A DNA stretch of 44,003 nucleotides from Thermoanaerobaculia bacterium (GCA_022822365.1 JAJEBV010000034.1:1-44003); one strand, 5' to 3'. Positions 16,308-26,715 are shown, counted from the first letter of the stretch. The notes: generated from the sequence alone by a model not told the origin. Program-made: numbers and translations.

Positions 16308-18507
16308 AGGTGCGGTTGTACTTGACCGCCAGGCTCCGGTCCGGCGTGTCCAGGCCGAGCAGGCCGAACTCCGAGATCTCGTTGTAGACGACGAAGAGTC
16401 CCCTGTTCGCCTCGTTCAGCCAACTGAAGCGGACGTTCGTGTTCACGCTGTGGGTCAGGTCGTTGTACTGGATCAGGGCCTGGAGGAGCAGGCTGGTGCT
16501 GAAGGCGTATGTGACCCGCAGGCGCCCGAGATGGGTCTTGAAGGCGCCCATCGGGAGGTCGATGTCGTTGTACGACCAGCTCAGCTCGGAGGTCAGGTAG
16601 TCGCCGAGGCGGATGCTCAGGGACGGATCCAGCACGAGCTGGTCGCCGCCGAAGAAGCCTCCGCCCTGAACTCGGGTGAAGAGGCTGACGGCCCGGCCCC
16701 GGTTCGTGTTCATGAACAGGAAGAAGCCGTGGTCGTCGTACTCCCCGGCCGGTACCGTTACGGTGTCGGCGAGGACGAACGATTCGAGCAGCCCCTCGTA
16801 GCGGCCGCCGGCGGAGAGGCTGATCTGCGCGCCGTTTCGGAACTCGACTTCGCCGCCGACGGAGTAGCGCTGCGTTTCCTGGTAGCCGTCGAAGTTCCAG
16901 AAGCCGTCGTAGAAGATGCGCGGGCCGAACTCCTTGACCCGGCCCTCGCCCGCCGGGCGGAAGCGGCGCCGGATGTAGCCGTTGAACTGGCGGTAGCCGG
17001 AGCGGCTGAGGAAACCGACCTCGGGATTGAAGTCCTCGCCGATCTCGGCATAGCCGAGACGCCAGCGCCAGAACGGGGAACTGTAGCCGCCGTCGAGGCC
17101 GAAACCATGGTCCCGGCCGGTGAGGCCCGGGGTTTCCGTTCGGGCCGCCCAACCCGAGACGTCCGTGAACTGCCCGATGCCGATCTGACCGTCGACGGCG
17201 TAGGTCCGGTTGTGGTCACCGTCCGGCGCCAGCGAGCCGGTACCCTGGCGGTTGACGACCAGCACGCCGGCCCGGCTCCGGTTGCGGTACTCGCGGCCAA
17301 GCCGCGCGACCGTGAAGTTGTTGCCGTGGATGTCCCCCAGGTCATCCGTCTGCATGTTCAGGAAGCCGACGTTGAATCCACCGGCCCTGCCGGACAGGCG
17401 GGCGCCGCCGAGGATCGGCACGGGCATGCCGTCGCTCAGACCGATCCGCCGGCTGAAGAAGAGTTCGGTGCCGCCCCGGAACGAGGACCGGCCGCCGACG
17501 CGGAAGAGACCGGAGTTCTCCAGGAAGAAGGGCCGCTTCTCGGGGAAGAACAGGCTGAAGCGATCCAGATTGATCTGCTGATCGTCGGCTTCCACCTGGG
17601 CGAAGTCCGTGTTGACGGTCAAGTCAAGCGTCAGGCTCGGGGTGACGCCGTACTTGAGGTCCATGCCGAATTCGCTGTCGTCGGTGCTGCCCTCCACGTA
17701 GTCGCGGGCCGAGCTCAGGACGTACGGAGTCAACTGGAGATTGCGCTGGCGCGGCGGTTCCACGCCGACCAGGTGTCCGGCTTCCGACACCCGGAACAGG
17801 TCGTGCTGGCGGCCGAGATGGGCCCAGAAGGCCGTTTCGTTCTTGCGCCGGATGTTGCGCTCGAAGTTCAGGCCCCAGATCGCGCGGCCCGATCCGTACC
17901 GGAGACTGCGGAAGGGAATCGCCATCTCGGCGCTCCAGCCGAACTCGCCGCTCATCGTTCTCACCGTCCAGGACGTGTCCCAATCCAGGTTGGCGCCGCC
18001 GGAGCCGGAACTGCGAGAGGAACCCCCTCCGCCGCCGCGGCCCTGGTCGGTGAACTGGCCGTCGTACTGAATTCCCGCGACGTTCGTGCCGAAGACGAAG
18101 CCGTTCTGCCGGTCGCCGAACGTGTCGAGGATGACCCGGAAGCTGTCCTCGTTCTGGAGCCTGGCGTCGCGGCGGCTGTCGGAGATGGCCAGGGAGGAAG
18201 CGTCCCGGTCGAAGCAGATGACGGCGATGTAGAGGGCGGCGTCGTCGAAGGCGATCCGCACCTCGGTGCGCTCGCTCGCCGGTTCGCCTTCGAACGGCTC
18301 CACCTGCTGGAAACCGGTGCCGAAGTCGACGTCGAGCCAGAGCTCTTCGCCGAGGACGTCGCCGTCGATGACCGGCGGCTGGTCCAGGCGCTTGGCGGTC
18401 AGGCGCGGTCGATCGTCCTGGATGCCCTGGGCGGCCTCGGCGCCGTCGTGGGCCGCAAGGAGGGCGATCAGCGCGAGAGCGCCGCCCGGAAGAGGGATTC
18501 GCGGCAT
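16291..18507 (-). CDS. DUF5916 outer-membrane protein with CBM9-like N-domain
   Basis: A 738-residue exported protein. The signal peptide is at the N-terminus (GALALIALLAAHDGAEAAQ). A CBM9-like sugar-binding domain follows (IDGDVLGEELWLDVDFGTGF, AALYIAVICFD, NEDSFRVILDTF), then the DUF5916 region with its marker TDFAQVEADDQQINLDRFSLFFPEKRPFFLEN (about 365-395) and alternating strands to the end, consistent with a beta-barrel. A Gly/Ser-rich linker lies near 155-170. The function of DUF5916 is unknown; a role in surface carbohydrate or peptide handling is usually assumed. It begins 6 nt after the VPS10-type gene stops and overlaps the transpeptidase gene, so the three are almost surely co-transcribed. 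Confidence 0.87.
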   Translation of the reverse strand: MPRIPLPGGALALIALLAAHDGAEAAQGIQDDRPRLTAKRLDQPPVIDGDVLGEELWLDVDFGTGFQQVEPFEGEPASERTEVRIAFDDAALYIAVICFDRDASSLAISDSRRDARLQNEDSFRVILDTFGDRQNGFVFGTNVAGIQYDGQFTDQGRGGGGGSSRSSGSGGANLDWDTSWTVRTMSGEFGWSAEMAIPFRSLRYGSGRAIWGLNFERNIRRKNETAFWAHLGRQHDLFRVSEAGHLVGVEPPRQRNLQLTPYVLSSARDYVEGSTDDSEFGMDLKYGVTPSLTLDLTVNTDFAQVEADDQQINLDRFSLFFPEKRPFFLENSGLFRVGGRSSFRGGTELFFSRRIGLSDGMPVPILGGARLSGRAGGFNVGFLNMQTDDLGDIHGNNFTVARLGREYRNRSRAGVLVVNRQGTGSLAPDGDHNRTYAVDGQIGIGQFTDVSGWAARTETPGLTGRDHGFGLDGGYSSPFWRWRLGYAEIGEDFNPEVGFLSRSGYRQFNGYIRRRFRPAGEGRVKEFGPRIFYDGFWNFDGYQETQRYSVGGEVEFRNGAQISLSAGGRYEGLLESFVLADTVTVPAGEYDDHGFFLFMNTNRGRAVSLFTRVQGGGFFGGDQLVLDPSLSIRLGDYLTSELSWSYNDIDLPMGAFKTHLGRLRVTYAFSTSLLLQALIQYNDLTHSVNTNVRFSWLNEANRGLFVVYNEISEFGLLGLDTPDRSLAVKYNRTFDVFR

Positions 18508-18513
18508 CGGGTC

Positions 18514-21500
18514 CTAGGGAGGCGGGAGAGTCTCGTCTGCTTCGCGGCCGGCGGGCGGCTGGACGGCGGGAATCGCCAACTCCCGGGCTCGCCGGTTCAG
18601 TTCTTCAAGCTGCGGTCCGGTCAACGCGGATACGGCCTCGAGGATCGGCAGGAGCTCGGCTTCGAGATCCTCGAAACGACGGCGCGCGCCGGCGGTCGGC
18701 CGGGCGGTGTTGCCGAAGACGTGAGTGTAGAGGTACGCGTACTGGTTGTCGATCCGTGGCTGGAAGTTCAGCGCGTCCTGGGAGACGCGGCTCCGTGACT
18801 GGATCAGTTGCTCGTCCAGTTCTCCGGCCTGCTCGAGGACGGCTTCGACTGCCGGCCTCAGTTCCGGGGCGCCGGCCTCGTCGAGACGTTCCTCGAGGGC
18901 TCCGGCCTGTTCCCGGACGCTGCGTATGCCGGCGATCGCGTCGTGAATCGCCGTCAACCGTGCCGACAGCGCATCGAGCATGGCGTACTGCTCCTCCAGG
19001 TCGGCCTGGGAAATGTCATCGAGGCGCGGGTCCGCGAGGACTTCGAAGGTCCGGCTGTCTGACCAGTCGTCGTCCTCGGCTTCAGCGCTACCGGCGACCG
19101 TCAGCGTCGCCCGGTAGCTCCCTGGCGGCAGATAAGGGCCCCCGGTGTAGGACAGGGACATGATCGCGCCCTCCACCAGGTGGGGCGCCTGGCCGCGCAG
19201 GTTCCAGACGAGGCGGTTGAGCCCCACCTTCGCCTCGAAGGACTCGATCCGTGGACGCTCTTTATCGCCGGCCTCGATCTCCTCGCCTTCCGGCAACGAC
19301 ACGAAGCGCCGCAGCACCCGGTCGCTGCCGTCGGGGGAGATGACCAGTTCGACCCGGCCCGCCGGCTCTTCGGGGAGGTCGAACCAGATCGAGGCGCCGT
19401 TGGTGAAGCCCCCGCCCCTGCCGGGCCGGTCGATGCGGACCGTCGGCTCGGGGGCGAACAGCCGGGGCGTATCGCGCACCGTGCCGGCGGCGACCTCTCC
19501 GGCGAGTTCGCGCACCGCGCCGAGATCGTCGAGCACCCAGAAGCTCCGGCCCTGGGTCGCCAGGACCAGGTCCGGATTGCGGACGTTCTCGTGAATCAGC
19601 AGGTCGGTGATCGGCGTCCGCGGCAGGTTCAACTGGAATGACTGCCAGGAGTCCCCGCCGTCGAAGGAGGCGTAGAGACCGAACTCGGTGCCGGCGAAGA
19701 GCAGGCCGTCCGCGCCCGGGTCCTCGCGCACCACGCGCACGAAGTGGTGGGCTGGCAGACCATCCGTGACGATCGACCAGCTCTCGCCGCCGTTGTCGGT
19801 CCGGAAGATGTACGGCGTGTAGTCGTTCATCCGGTAGCGGTAGACGCCGACGTAGACGCGCCGCGGGTCGTGGTGCGAGACGTCGATCGAGTTGACCGTG
19901 CCGTCCGCCGGCATCCCGGCTGGTGTCACGTCGTTCCAGGTGGCGCCGTCGTCTCGGCTGACGTGGATGCGGCCGTCGTCGCTGCCGGCCCAGATCTCGC
20001 CCGCCGTCCGCGGCGATTCGGCGAGCGCGAAGACCGTGTTGTAGACCTCGACGCCGGTGTGGTCGTGCTGGACGGGTCCGCCGGGCACTCCCTGCTTCTC
20101 GTCGTCGTCGGTCGTCAGGTCGGGCGAGATCGTCTCCCAGGTCCAGCCGCCGTCGCGGGTGCGATGGACGTAGTTCGACGTGTGGTAGACGACGTCCGGA
20201 TCGTGCCGGGAGATGAGGATCGGCGCGTTCCACTGGAAGCGGTAGCGCAGGTCGCGCGGCGCCATGCCGTCCTGCATCTGGGGGTAGAGGATCATGTTGC
20301 GTGCGATGCCGCTGCGGTGGTCGTAGCGGTCGATCCGGCCCAGGTAGTTCCCCGAATAGACCAGGTGGGGTTGCTCGGGGTGGACCGCGATGTGTCCGCT
20401 CTCGGCGCCGGCCACCGAGTGCCAGTGCTGGGTCGGCGTCAGCTCCGGCATCGGCCGCGACGGCACCGAGATCGTGCTGTTGTCCTGCTGGGCGCCGTAG
20501 ATCCGGTAGGGGAACTGGTTGTCGACCGTGACGCGGTAGAACTCGGCGGTCGGCTGGTTGTTCTGCGTGGACCAGGACTGGCCTCCGTCCACGGTCACGT
20601 TGGCGCCGCCATCGTTCCCCTGCACCATGATGTGGGGATGCTCCGGGTTGATCCAGAGGTCGTGGTTGTCGCCGTGCGGCGTGCCGACCCGTTCCCAGGT
20701 GGCCCCGGCGTCGACGGAACGGAAGAAGCGGACGTTCGAGCCCCAGACCGTGTTCGGATCGGCCGGGTCGGCGTCGATGTGGCTGTAGTACCAGCCGCGG
20801 GTCAGCAGATCCGGTTCGTCGCTCACCCTGGACCAGGTGTCGCCGTGATCCTCCGAGCGAAAGATGCCGCCCCGACCGTCCGCCGCGATGATGATCGACC
20901 ACAGCCGTCCGCGCCGCGCTGGCGACGCGGAGACGCCGATGCGGCCGAGCACGCCCGTGGGCAGGCCGCCCTCCAGGCGTTCCCAGGTGTCGCCGCCGTC
21001 CGTCGAGCGGAAGAGGCCGCCCTCGTCGCTACCGTCGATCAGGGTCCAGGGCTTGCGCTCGACACGCCAGGCGGCGGCGTAGAGCACGCGGGGGTTGAAG
21101 GGATCGAGCTCCAGGTCGCTGATGCCGGCGTCGTTCGAGATGCTGAGCACTTGCTCCCAGGTGGCCCCGCCGTCGGTCGAACGGTAGACGCCGCGCTCCG
21201 GGTTGCTGCCGAAGATCTGGCCGAGCACGCCGACCCAGAGCACGTCCGGGTCGTTCGGATGCACCTCGATCTTGCAGATGGCGCCGGCCCGCGGCAGGCC
21301 GATGTGCTGCCAGGTCTCGCCCGCGTCGATCGAGCGGTACACGCCGTCGCCGATGGACACGTTGCCGCGGGGCTGGGCCGATCCCATCCCGACGTAGATC
21401 ACGTTGGGGTCGCTCGGCGCGACGGTCACCGCGCCGACGGAACCGGCCTTGAAGTAGGCGTCGCTCAGGTTCTCCCAGGAGATGCCGGCGTTCGTCGTGC

Positions 21501-21705
21501 GCCAGACGCCGCCGCCGGTCGAGCCCATGTAGAAGGTGTAGGGATGGGATGTGTGCCCGGCGACCGCGGTGACCCGACCGCCGCGGCTGGGGCCGACGAG
21601 CCGAAACTCGATTCCCTCGAAGGGGTCGGCTTCTTCCTGGCTCCACGCCGCACCGGCGGTCAACGCGATCGCCAGAAGAGCCGTTGCGTCCTTCAGGTCG
21701 ATCAT
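18514..21705 (-). CDS. Secreted VPS10/BNR (Asp-box) repeat protein
   Basis: A 1063-residue exported protein. ATG 21705 gives a signal peptide (LLAIALTAGAAWSQ) and has TAGACT 8 nt upstream; the open frame upstream of it is not protein-like. At least nine Asp-box repeats of the S-x-D-x-G-x-TW type (STDGGATWEQ, SEDHGDTWSR, SVDAGATWER, SRDDGATWND and others) form one or two beta-propellers over residues 30-720. A beta-sandwich-like region and a C-terminal helical part (about 930-1040) follow. Such sortilin-like proteins are annotated as glycosyl hydrolase or VPS10 proteins, but enzymatic activity has not been shown for most. It heads the operon with DUF5916, a transpeptidase and an acyltransferase, and diverges from rnhA. 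Confidence 0.87.
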   Translation of the reverse strand: MIDLKDATALLAIALTAGAAWSQEEADPFEGIEFRLVGPSRGGRVTAVAGHTSHPYTFYMGSTGGGVWRTTNAGISWENLSDAYFKAGSVGAVTVAPSDPNVIYVGMGSAQPRGNVSIGDGVYRSIDAGETWQHIGLPRAGAICKIEVHPNDPDVLWVGVLGQIFGSNPERGVYRSTDGGATWEQVLSISNDAGISDLELDPFNPRVLYAAAWRVERKPWTLIDGSDEGGLFRSTDGGDTWERLEGGLPTGVLGRIGVSASPARRGRLWSIIIAADGRGGIFRSEDHGDTWSRVSDEPDLLTRGWYYSHIDADPADPNTVWGSNVRFFRSVDAGATWERVGTPHGDNHDLWINPEHPHIMVQGNDGGANVTVDGGQSWSTQNNQPTAEFYRVTVDNQFPYRIYGAQQDNSTISVPSRPMPELTPTQHWHSVAGAESGHIAVHPEQPHLVYSGNYLGRIDRYDHRSGIARNMILYPQMQDGMAPRDLRYRFQWNAPILISRHDPDVVYHTSNYVHRTRDGGWTWETISPDLTTDDDEKQGVPGGPVQHDHTGVEVYNTVFALAESPRTAGEIWAGSDDGRIHVSRDDGATWNDVTPAGMPADGTVNSIDVSHHDPRRVYVGVYRYRMNDYTPYIFRTDNGGESWSIVTDGLPAHHFVRVVREDPGADGLLFAGTEFGLYASFDGGDSWQSFQLNLPRTPITDLLIHENVRNPDLVLATQGRSFWVLDDLGAVRELAGEVAAGTVRDTPRLFAPEPTVRIDRPGRGGGFTNGASIWFDLPEEPAGRVELVISPDGSDRVLRRFVSLPEGEEIEAGDKERPRIESFEAKVGLNRLVWNLRGQAPHLVEGAIMSLSYTGGPYLPPGSYRATLTVAGSAEAEDDDWSDSRTFEVLADPRLDDISQADLEEQYAMLDALSARLTAIHDAIAGIRSVREQAGALEERLDEAGAPELRPAVEAVLEQAGELDEQLIQSRSRVSQDALNFQPRIDNQYAYLYTHVFGNTARPTAGARRRFEDLEAELLPILEAVSALTGPQLEELNRRARELAIPAVQPPAGREADETLPPP

Positions 21706-21713
21706 CGGCGCGT

Positions 21714-21719
21714 AGTCTA
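21714..21719 (-). promoter_or_regulatory. -10-like TAGACT, leaderless spacing
   Basis: TAGACT on the minus strand lies 8 nt before ATG 21705 with an intervening ACGCGCCG. The same pattern, TAG(A/G)CT then n-CGCG-(C/G)C, precedes the lipoprotein at 30652 and the receptor at 35021. Confidence 0.5.
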
Positions 21720-21747
21720 CGCTGCGTTTCAGGCTCCGCCCGGCTGG

Positions 21748-21753
21748 TACATT
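21748..21753 (+). promoter_or_regulatory. -10-like TACATT before rnhA
   Basis: TACATT lies 10 nt before GTG 21764 with no ribosome site between. It shares the 58-nt divergent gap with the VPS10-type gene promoter. Confidence 0.45.
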
Positions 21754-21763
21754 CGACACCGCC

Positions 21764-22669
21764 GTGAGCGCCGAGCCCGCCGCCCGCTTCGTCATCTACA
21801 CCGATGGCGGCGCGAGCCCGAATCCAGGCCAGGGCGGCTGGGCCGCCGTCATCCTGGATCCGGCCGGAAACGCGGAGGAGATCTCCGGTGGAGCGCCGAG
21901 CACGACGAACAACCGGATGGAACTCATGGCGGCGATCTCGGCGCTCGCCCACCTGGGCGCTCCGAGCGCCGTTGAGCTCTACACGGATTCCCAGTACCTG
22001 CGTCAGGGCATCACTTCCTGGCTCGCGCGCTGGCGGGCTCAGGGCTGGCGGCGTCGCGACGGCGGCGCGGTCAAGAACGTCGACCTGTGGCGGCGGCTCG
22101 AGGGTCTGGACCGGCGCCACCGGGTGAGCTGGCGCTGGGTCAAGGGTCACGCCGGCAACGAGTGGAACGAGCGGGTGGACGCCCTGGCCAGCGCCGAAAT
22201 CGCGGCTCGGGGCGGCGGCGCTGCCGCCGAGGCAGTTTCCGATGAGGCCGTTCCGGCGGACAGCGTGCGTATCTTCCTCAAGGTGCGTTGCGTCGGCCAG
22301 CGTGGCGCGTGGGTCGCCGAGCTGGTGACGCCGGCCGGCAGGGTGGAACGGTCCGGCAGAGCGGAGAACACGACACCGAACCGCCTCGAGCTCGAGTGCG
22401 TCCTGGAGTTGCTCGGCGGTCTGCCGGCTGGCCAGGCGGCCGCCGTCTACACCGGCAACGACTACCTCAGGCGCGGCGCCACGCTCTGGATCCACGCATG
22501 GAAGCGAAACCGGTGGCGGACGAAGAGTGGCGGTCCGGTCAAGAACGCCGAACTCTGGCATCGGCTCGATCGCCAGCTCGAAGAGCGCCGGGTGCAGTGG
22601 CCGGCGCCGACCGGCGATGCGGGGGAGCGACTCAGGGAGCTGAAGGAACGGGTGCGCGGGCTCTTTTGA
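21764..22669 (+). CDS. rnhA: RNase HI with a second, degenerate RNase H-like domain
   Basis: A 301-residue protein, about twice the normal RNase HI length. Residues 8-147 form a complete RNase HI with the catalytic set D14 (YTDGG), E53 (RMELMAA), D75 (YTDSQY), H129 (KGHAGNEWNERVD) and D139. RNase HI cuts RNA in RNA/DNA hybrids. Residues 168-300 look like a duplicated copy. It keeps NRLELE (E210), YTGNDYLRRG and a basic-handle segment (WIHAWKRNRWRT, GGPVKNAELWHRLD), but D14 aligns with K174, D75 with G232, and the KGH motif is lost. So one active and one likely binding-only domain are present. GTG 21764 is the start. The gene converges on prfC with a 16-nt gap. Confidence 0.9.
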   Translation: MSAEPAARFVIYTDGGASPNPGQGGWAAVILDPAGNAEEISGGAPSTTNNRMELMAAISALAHLGAPSAVELYTDSQYLRQGITSWLARWRAQGWRRRDGGAVKNVDLWRRLEGLDRRHRVSWRWVKGHAGNEWNERVDALASAEIAARGGGAAAEAVSDEAVPADSVRIFLKVRCVGQRGAWVAELVTPAGRVERSGRAENTTPNRLELECVLELLGGLPAGQAAAVYTGNDYLRRGATLWIHAWKRNRWRTKSGGPVKNAELWHRLDRQLEERRVQWPAPTGDAGERLRELKERVRGLF

Positions 22670-22685
22670 GACGCGGCACCGATTT

Positions 22686-24275
<1,590 letters not shown>

Positions 24276-24303
24276 GGCGGGAGTCCCTGGCGGCGCGGGA
24301 GTC

Positions 24304-24309
24304 TATAGT
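24304..24309 (+). promoter_or_regulatory. -10-like TATAGT upstream of the dehydrogenase pair
   Basis: TATAGT in the 100-nt gap between prfC and the dehydrogenase gene. A GTG (24318) lies exactly 8 nt downstream and opens a 17-codon frame ending at TAA 24369-24371, 4 nt before the dehydrogenase ATG. A minus-strand TAGACT (24300-24305) overlaps it and could serve prfC. Confidence 0.4.
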
Positions 24310-24375
24310 CGGGCGCCGTGCAAGAATGCGCGGCCGTCCCGTCTGGCCGAGATTCCGGTCTCCCGAGGTAACCGC

Positions 24376-25563
24376 ATGAGTGATCTGTCCGCATTTCGAG
24401 AAGAGGCCCGGACCTGGGTGGAGGCGAACGCGCCGGAGTTCCTGCGGGGCAGGGCCTCCGACCCGAACGCCTGGGCCGCCGGCGGCCGCAAGGCGCCCTT
24501 CATCTACCCGGAGAGCCGCGACTGGCTGCTGGCCGCGGCCGATCGGGGATTCTCGGTGCCGACCTGGCCCGAAGAATACGGCGGCGCCGGCCTCTCGCGG
24601 GACGAGGCGCTCGTGCTGCACGAGGAGATCGCGCGCCTGGCGCTGCCGATGCCGCTCACGGGCTTCGGCTACAGCATGATCGGGCCGACGCTTCTCGATC
24701 ACGGTACGGAAGCGCAGCGGGCGGAACACCTGCCGAAGATCGCGCGCGGCGAGATCCGCTGGTGCCAGGGCTACTCCGAGCCGAACGCGGGATCCGACCT
24801 GGCGTCCCTCGCCACGTCGGCCGTTCGGGACGGCGACTTCTACGTGATCAACGGCCAGAAGATCTGGACGTCCGGCGCCGACCAGGCGGACTGGATCTTC
24901 ATGCTGGTGCGCACGAACCCGGACGTGAAGAAGCAGCGCGGGATCACCTTCATCCTGGTCGACATGGCGTCGCCCGGCGTCGAAGTGAGGCCGATCCGGC
25001 TGATCAGCGGCGCTTCGCCGTTCTGCGAGACGTTCTTCCACAATGTGCGGGCGCCCGTGCACCAGGTCATCGGGGAAGTGAACAGCGGCTGGACGGTGGC
25101 CAAGGCGCTGCTCGGCCACGAGCGCACCTCGATCGGCGGAATGGGGCGCGGCGGCGCCAGAGCTTCGTTGCCGGATCTTGCGCGCGACTACGTCGGCGTC
25201 GACGAGAGCGGCCGGATCGACGACTCCGCGATCCGGGAGCGGGTAACGCAGTGCGAGATGGACGCCATGTCCTACGGGCTGACGATCAAACGGCACGGCG
25301 ACGGGCTGGAGGCGGGCCACAAGCCCGGCCCCGAGAGCTCGATGTTCAAGTACTACGGCACGGAGCTCAACATGCGCCGCGAGGAGCTGATGCTCTCGAT
25401 CCGGGGACCACAGGCGCTGGGCTGGGAAGGCGAGGGTTTCGAGCCGGCCGAACTCAACCAGACCCGCACCTGGCTTCGCTCGCGGGCGAACAGCATCGAG
25501 GGCGGGACGTCGGAGATCCAGTTGAACATCATCGCCAAGCGCGTCCTGGGACTGCCGGACTGA
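24376..25563 (+). CDS. Acyl-CoA dehydrogenase, catalytic-type subunit
   Basis: A 395-residue flavoprotein of the acyl-CoA dehydrogenase family, which makes the alpha,beta double bond in an acyl-CoA. Motifs are WPEEYGGAGLSRDEALVLHEEIAR, the FAD/substrate stretch WCQGYSEPNAGSDLASL, INGQKIWTSGADQADWI, and near the C-terminus SIEGGTSEIQ, where E375 sits in the usual catalytic-base segment. ATG 24376 is preceded by GAGG. Its stop overlaps the start of the next gene (TGATG), so the two are translated together. This is the arrangement of two-subunit dehydrogenases such as the mycobacterial FadE/ChsE steroid enzymes. The substrate cannot be told. Confidence 0.9.
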   Translation: MSDLSAFREEARTWVEANAPEFLRGRASDPNAWAAGGRKAPFIYPESRDWLLAAADRGFSVPTWPEEYGGAGLSRDEALVLHEEIARLALPMPLTGFGYSMIGPTLLDHGTEAQRAEHLPKIARGEIRWCQGYSEPNAGSDLASLATSAVRDGDFYVINGQKIWTSGADQADWIFMLVRTNPDVKKQRGITFILVDMASPGVEVRPIRLISGASPFCETFFHNVRAPVHQVIGEVNSGWTVAKALLGHERTSIGGMGRGGARASLPDLARDYVGVDESGRIDDSAIRERVTQCEMDAMSYGLTIKRHGDGLEAGHKPGPESSMFKYYGTELNMRREELMLSIRGPQALGWEGEGFEPAELNQTRTWLRSRANSIEGGTSEIQLNIIAKRVLGLPD

Positions 25564-26699
25564 TGGCTTCGCTGGTCCTCACCGCTCCCCAGGAGATGCT
25601 GGCCCGGACGGCGGCCGAGCTCGTTTCGAAGCACGGCGGAGTCGACCGCCAGCGCAGGCTCCGCGACGAAGGCGCCGAACTCGGCTACAGCCCCGAAGTC
25701 TGGGCCGAGATGGCCGATCTCGGCTGGCTGGGCATTCCCCTGTCGGAGGAGCACGGCGGCCTCGGCATGGGGTTGGCCGAGACGGTCCTCATCACGGAGG
25801 CGATGGGCCGCGGCCTGGCGCCCGAACCGTTCGTGTCGGCGGTCGTCTTCGCCGGCGGGCTGATCGCCGACGCCGGCAGCGCGGAGCAGCAAACCGCGTG
25901 GCTGCCGCCCCTGGTCGACGGGGAGAAGCGCCTGGCGCCGGCCCTGCTCGAGGCGGGAAGCAGGTACGGGCTGGACCGCGTCGAGACGCGGGCGCGGCCG
26001 AACGGCGGCGGCTGGTCGCTGTCGGGCGAGAAGGTCCAGGTGGTCGGCGGCGTCGGCGCCGACGGCTTCCTGATCGCCGCGCGAACGGAGGGCGACGACG
26101 ACGGTCTGACGCTCTTCCTCGTGCCGGCGGAGGCGGACGGCATCGAGGTGGTGGCGCAGAAGCGGGTCGACTCCCGCAACTCGGCGATCGTCCGGCTGAA
26201 CGACGCTCATGTGGCGGCCGGCGCCGTCCTGGGCGACGTCGGTGGCGGCCTGGAGCCGCTCGGCCGCGCCGTGGACCGGGCCACGGTGGCCGTCTGCGGC
26301 GAGATGCTCGGGCTGATGACGGAGGCCTTCGAGCGGACGGTCGAGTACCTGAAGTCCCGCAGCCAGTTCGGCGTCCTGATCGGCACCTTCCAGGCGCTCA
26401 GGCACCGGGCCGCGAAGATGTTCATCGAGATCGAGCTGTCACGGTCCACCGTCATGGCGGCGGCGCGGGCGCTCGACGAGGGCAACGACGACGCGGAACT
26501 CCAGGTCTCGAATGCCAAGGCGCGCTGCTCGGACGCACTGATCCTGGTCACGAACGAGGCCCTGCAGATGCATGGCGGCATCGGCATGACGGACGAGCAC
26601 GACATCGGCCTGTTCATGAAGCGCGCCCGGGCGCTCGAGTTCGCCTTCGGCGACGCGGCCTTCCACCGCCAGCGTTTCGCCCGCCTGCGCGGTTTCTGA
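25563..26699 (+). CDS. Acyl-CoA dehydrogenase, partner subunit lacking EGT motif
   Basis: A 378-residue acyl-CoA dehydrogenase homologue whose ATG overlaps the previous stop. It shows GWLGIPLSEEHGGLGMGLAETVLITEAMGRGLAPEPF, weaker nucleotide-site sequence in the middle, KSRSQFGVLIGTFQALRHRAAKMFIEIE, and LQMHGGIGMTDEHDIGLFMKR at the C-terminus. The segment that usually carries the catalytic Glu (x-E-G-T) is absent; the protein ends in ALEFAFGDAAFHRQRF. In known alpha2beta2 dehydrogenases one subunit supplies the catalytic Glu and the other the QMHGG-type FAD contact. The pair here matches that split. Inferred as the non-catalytic half. Confidence 0.88.
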   Translation: MASLVLTAPQEMLARTAAELVSKHGGVDRQRRLRDEGAELGYSPEVWAEMADLGWLGIPLSEEHGGLGMGLAETVLITEAMGRGLAPEPFVSAVVFAGGLIADAGSAEQQTAWLPPLVDGEKRLAPALLEAGSRYGLDRVETRARPNGGGWSLSGEKVQVVGGVGADGFLIAARTEGDDDGLTLFLVPAEADGIEVVAQKRVDSRNSAIVRLNDAHVAAGAVLGDVGGGLEPLGRAVDRATVAVCGEMLGLMTEAFERTVEYLKSRSQFGVLIGTFQALRHRAAKMFIEIELSRSTVMAAARALDEGNDDAELQVSNAKARCSDALILVTNEALQMHGGIGMTDEHDIGLFMKRARALEFAFGDAAFHRQRFARLRGF

Positions 26700-26715
26700 G
26701 GACTTCGGCCGCCAG

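Noticed and set aside
16171..18798. An 875-codon plus-strand frame opposite DUF5916
   Set aside because: Repetitive Val/Ala/Glu/Arg composition of an antisense frame, no recognisable domain.
19744..21975. A 743-codon plus-strand frame opposite the VPS10-type gene running into rnhA
   Set aside because: Overlaps the real rnhA start in another frame; Val/Arg/Asp-rich mirror of Asp-box repeats.
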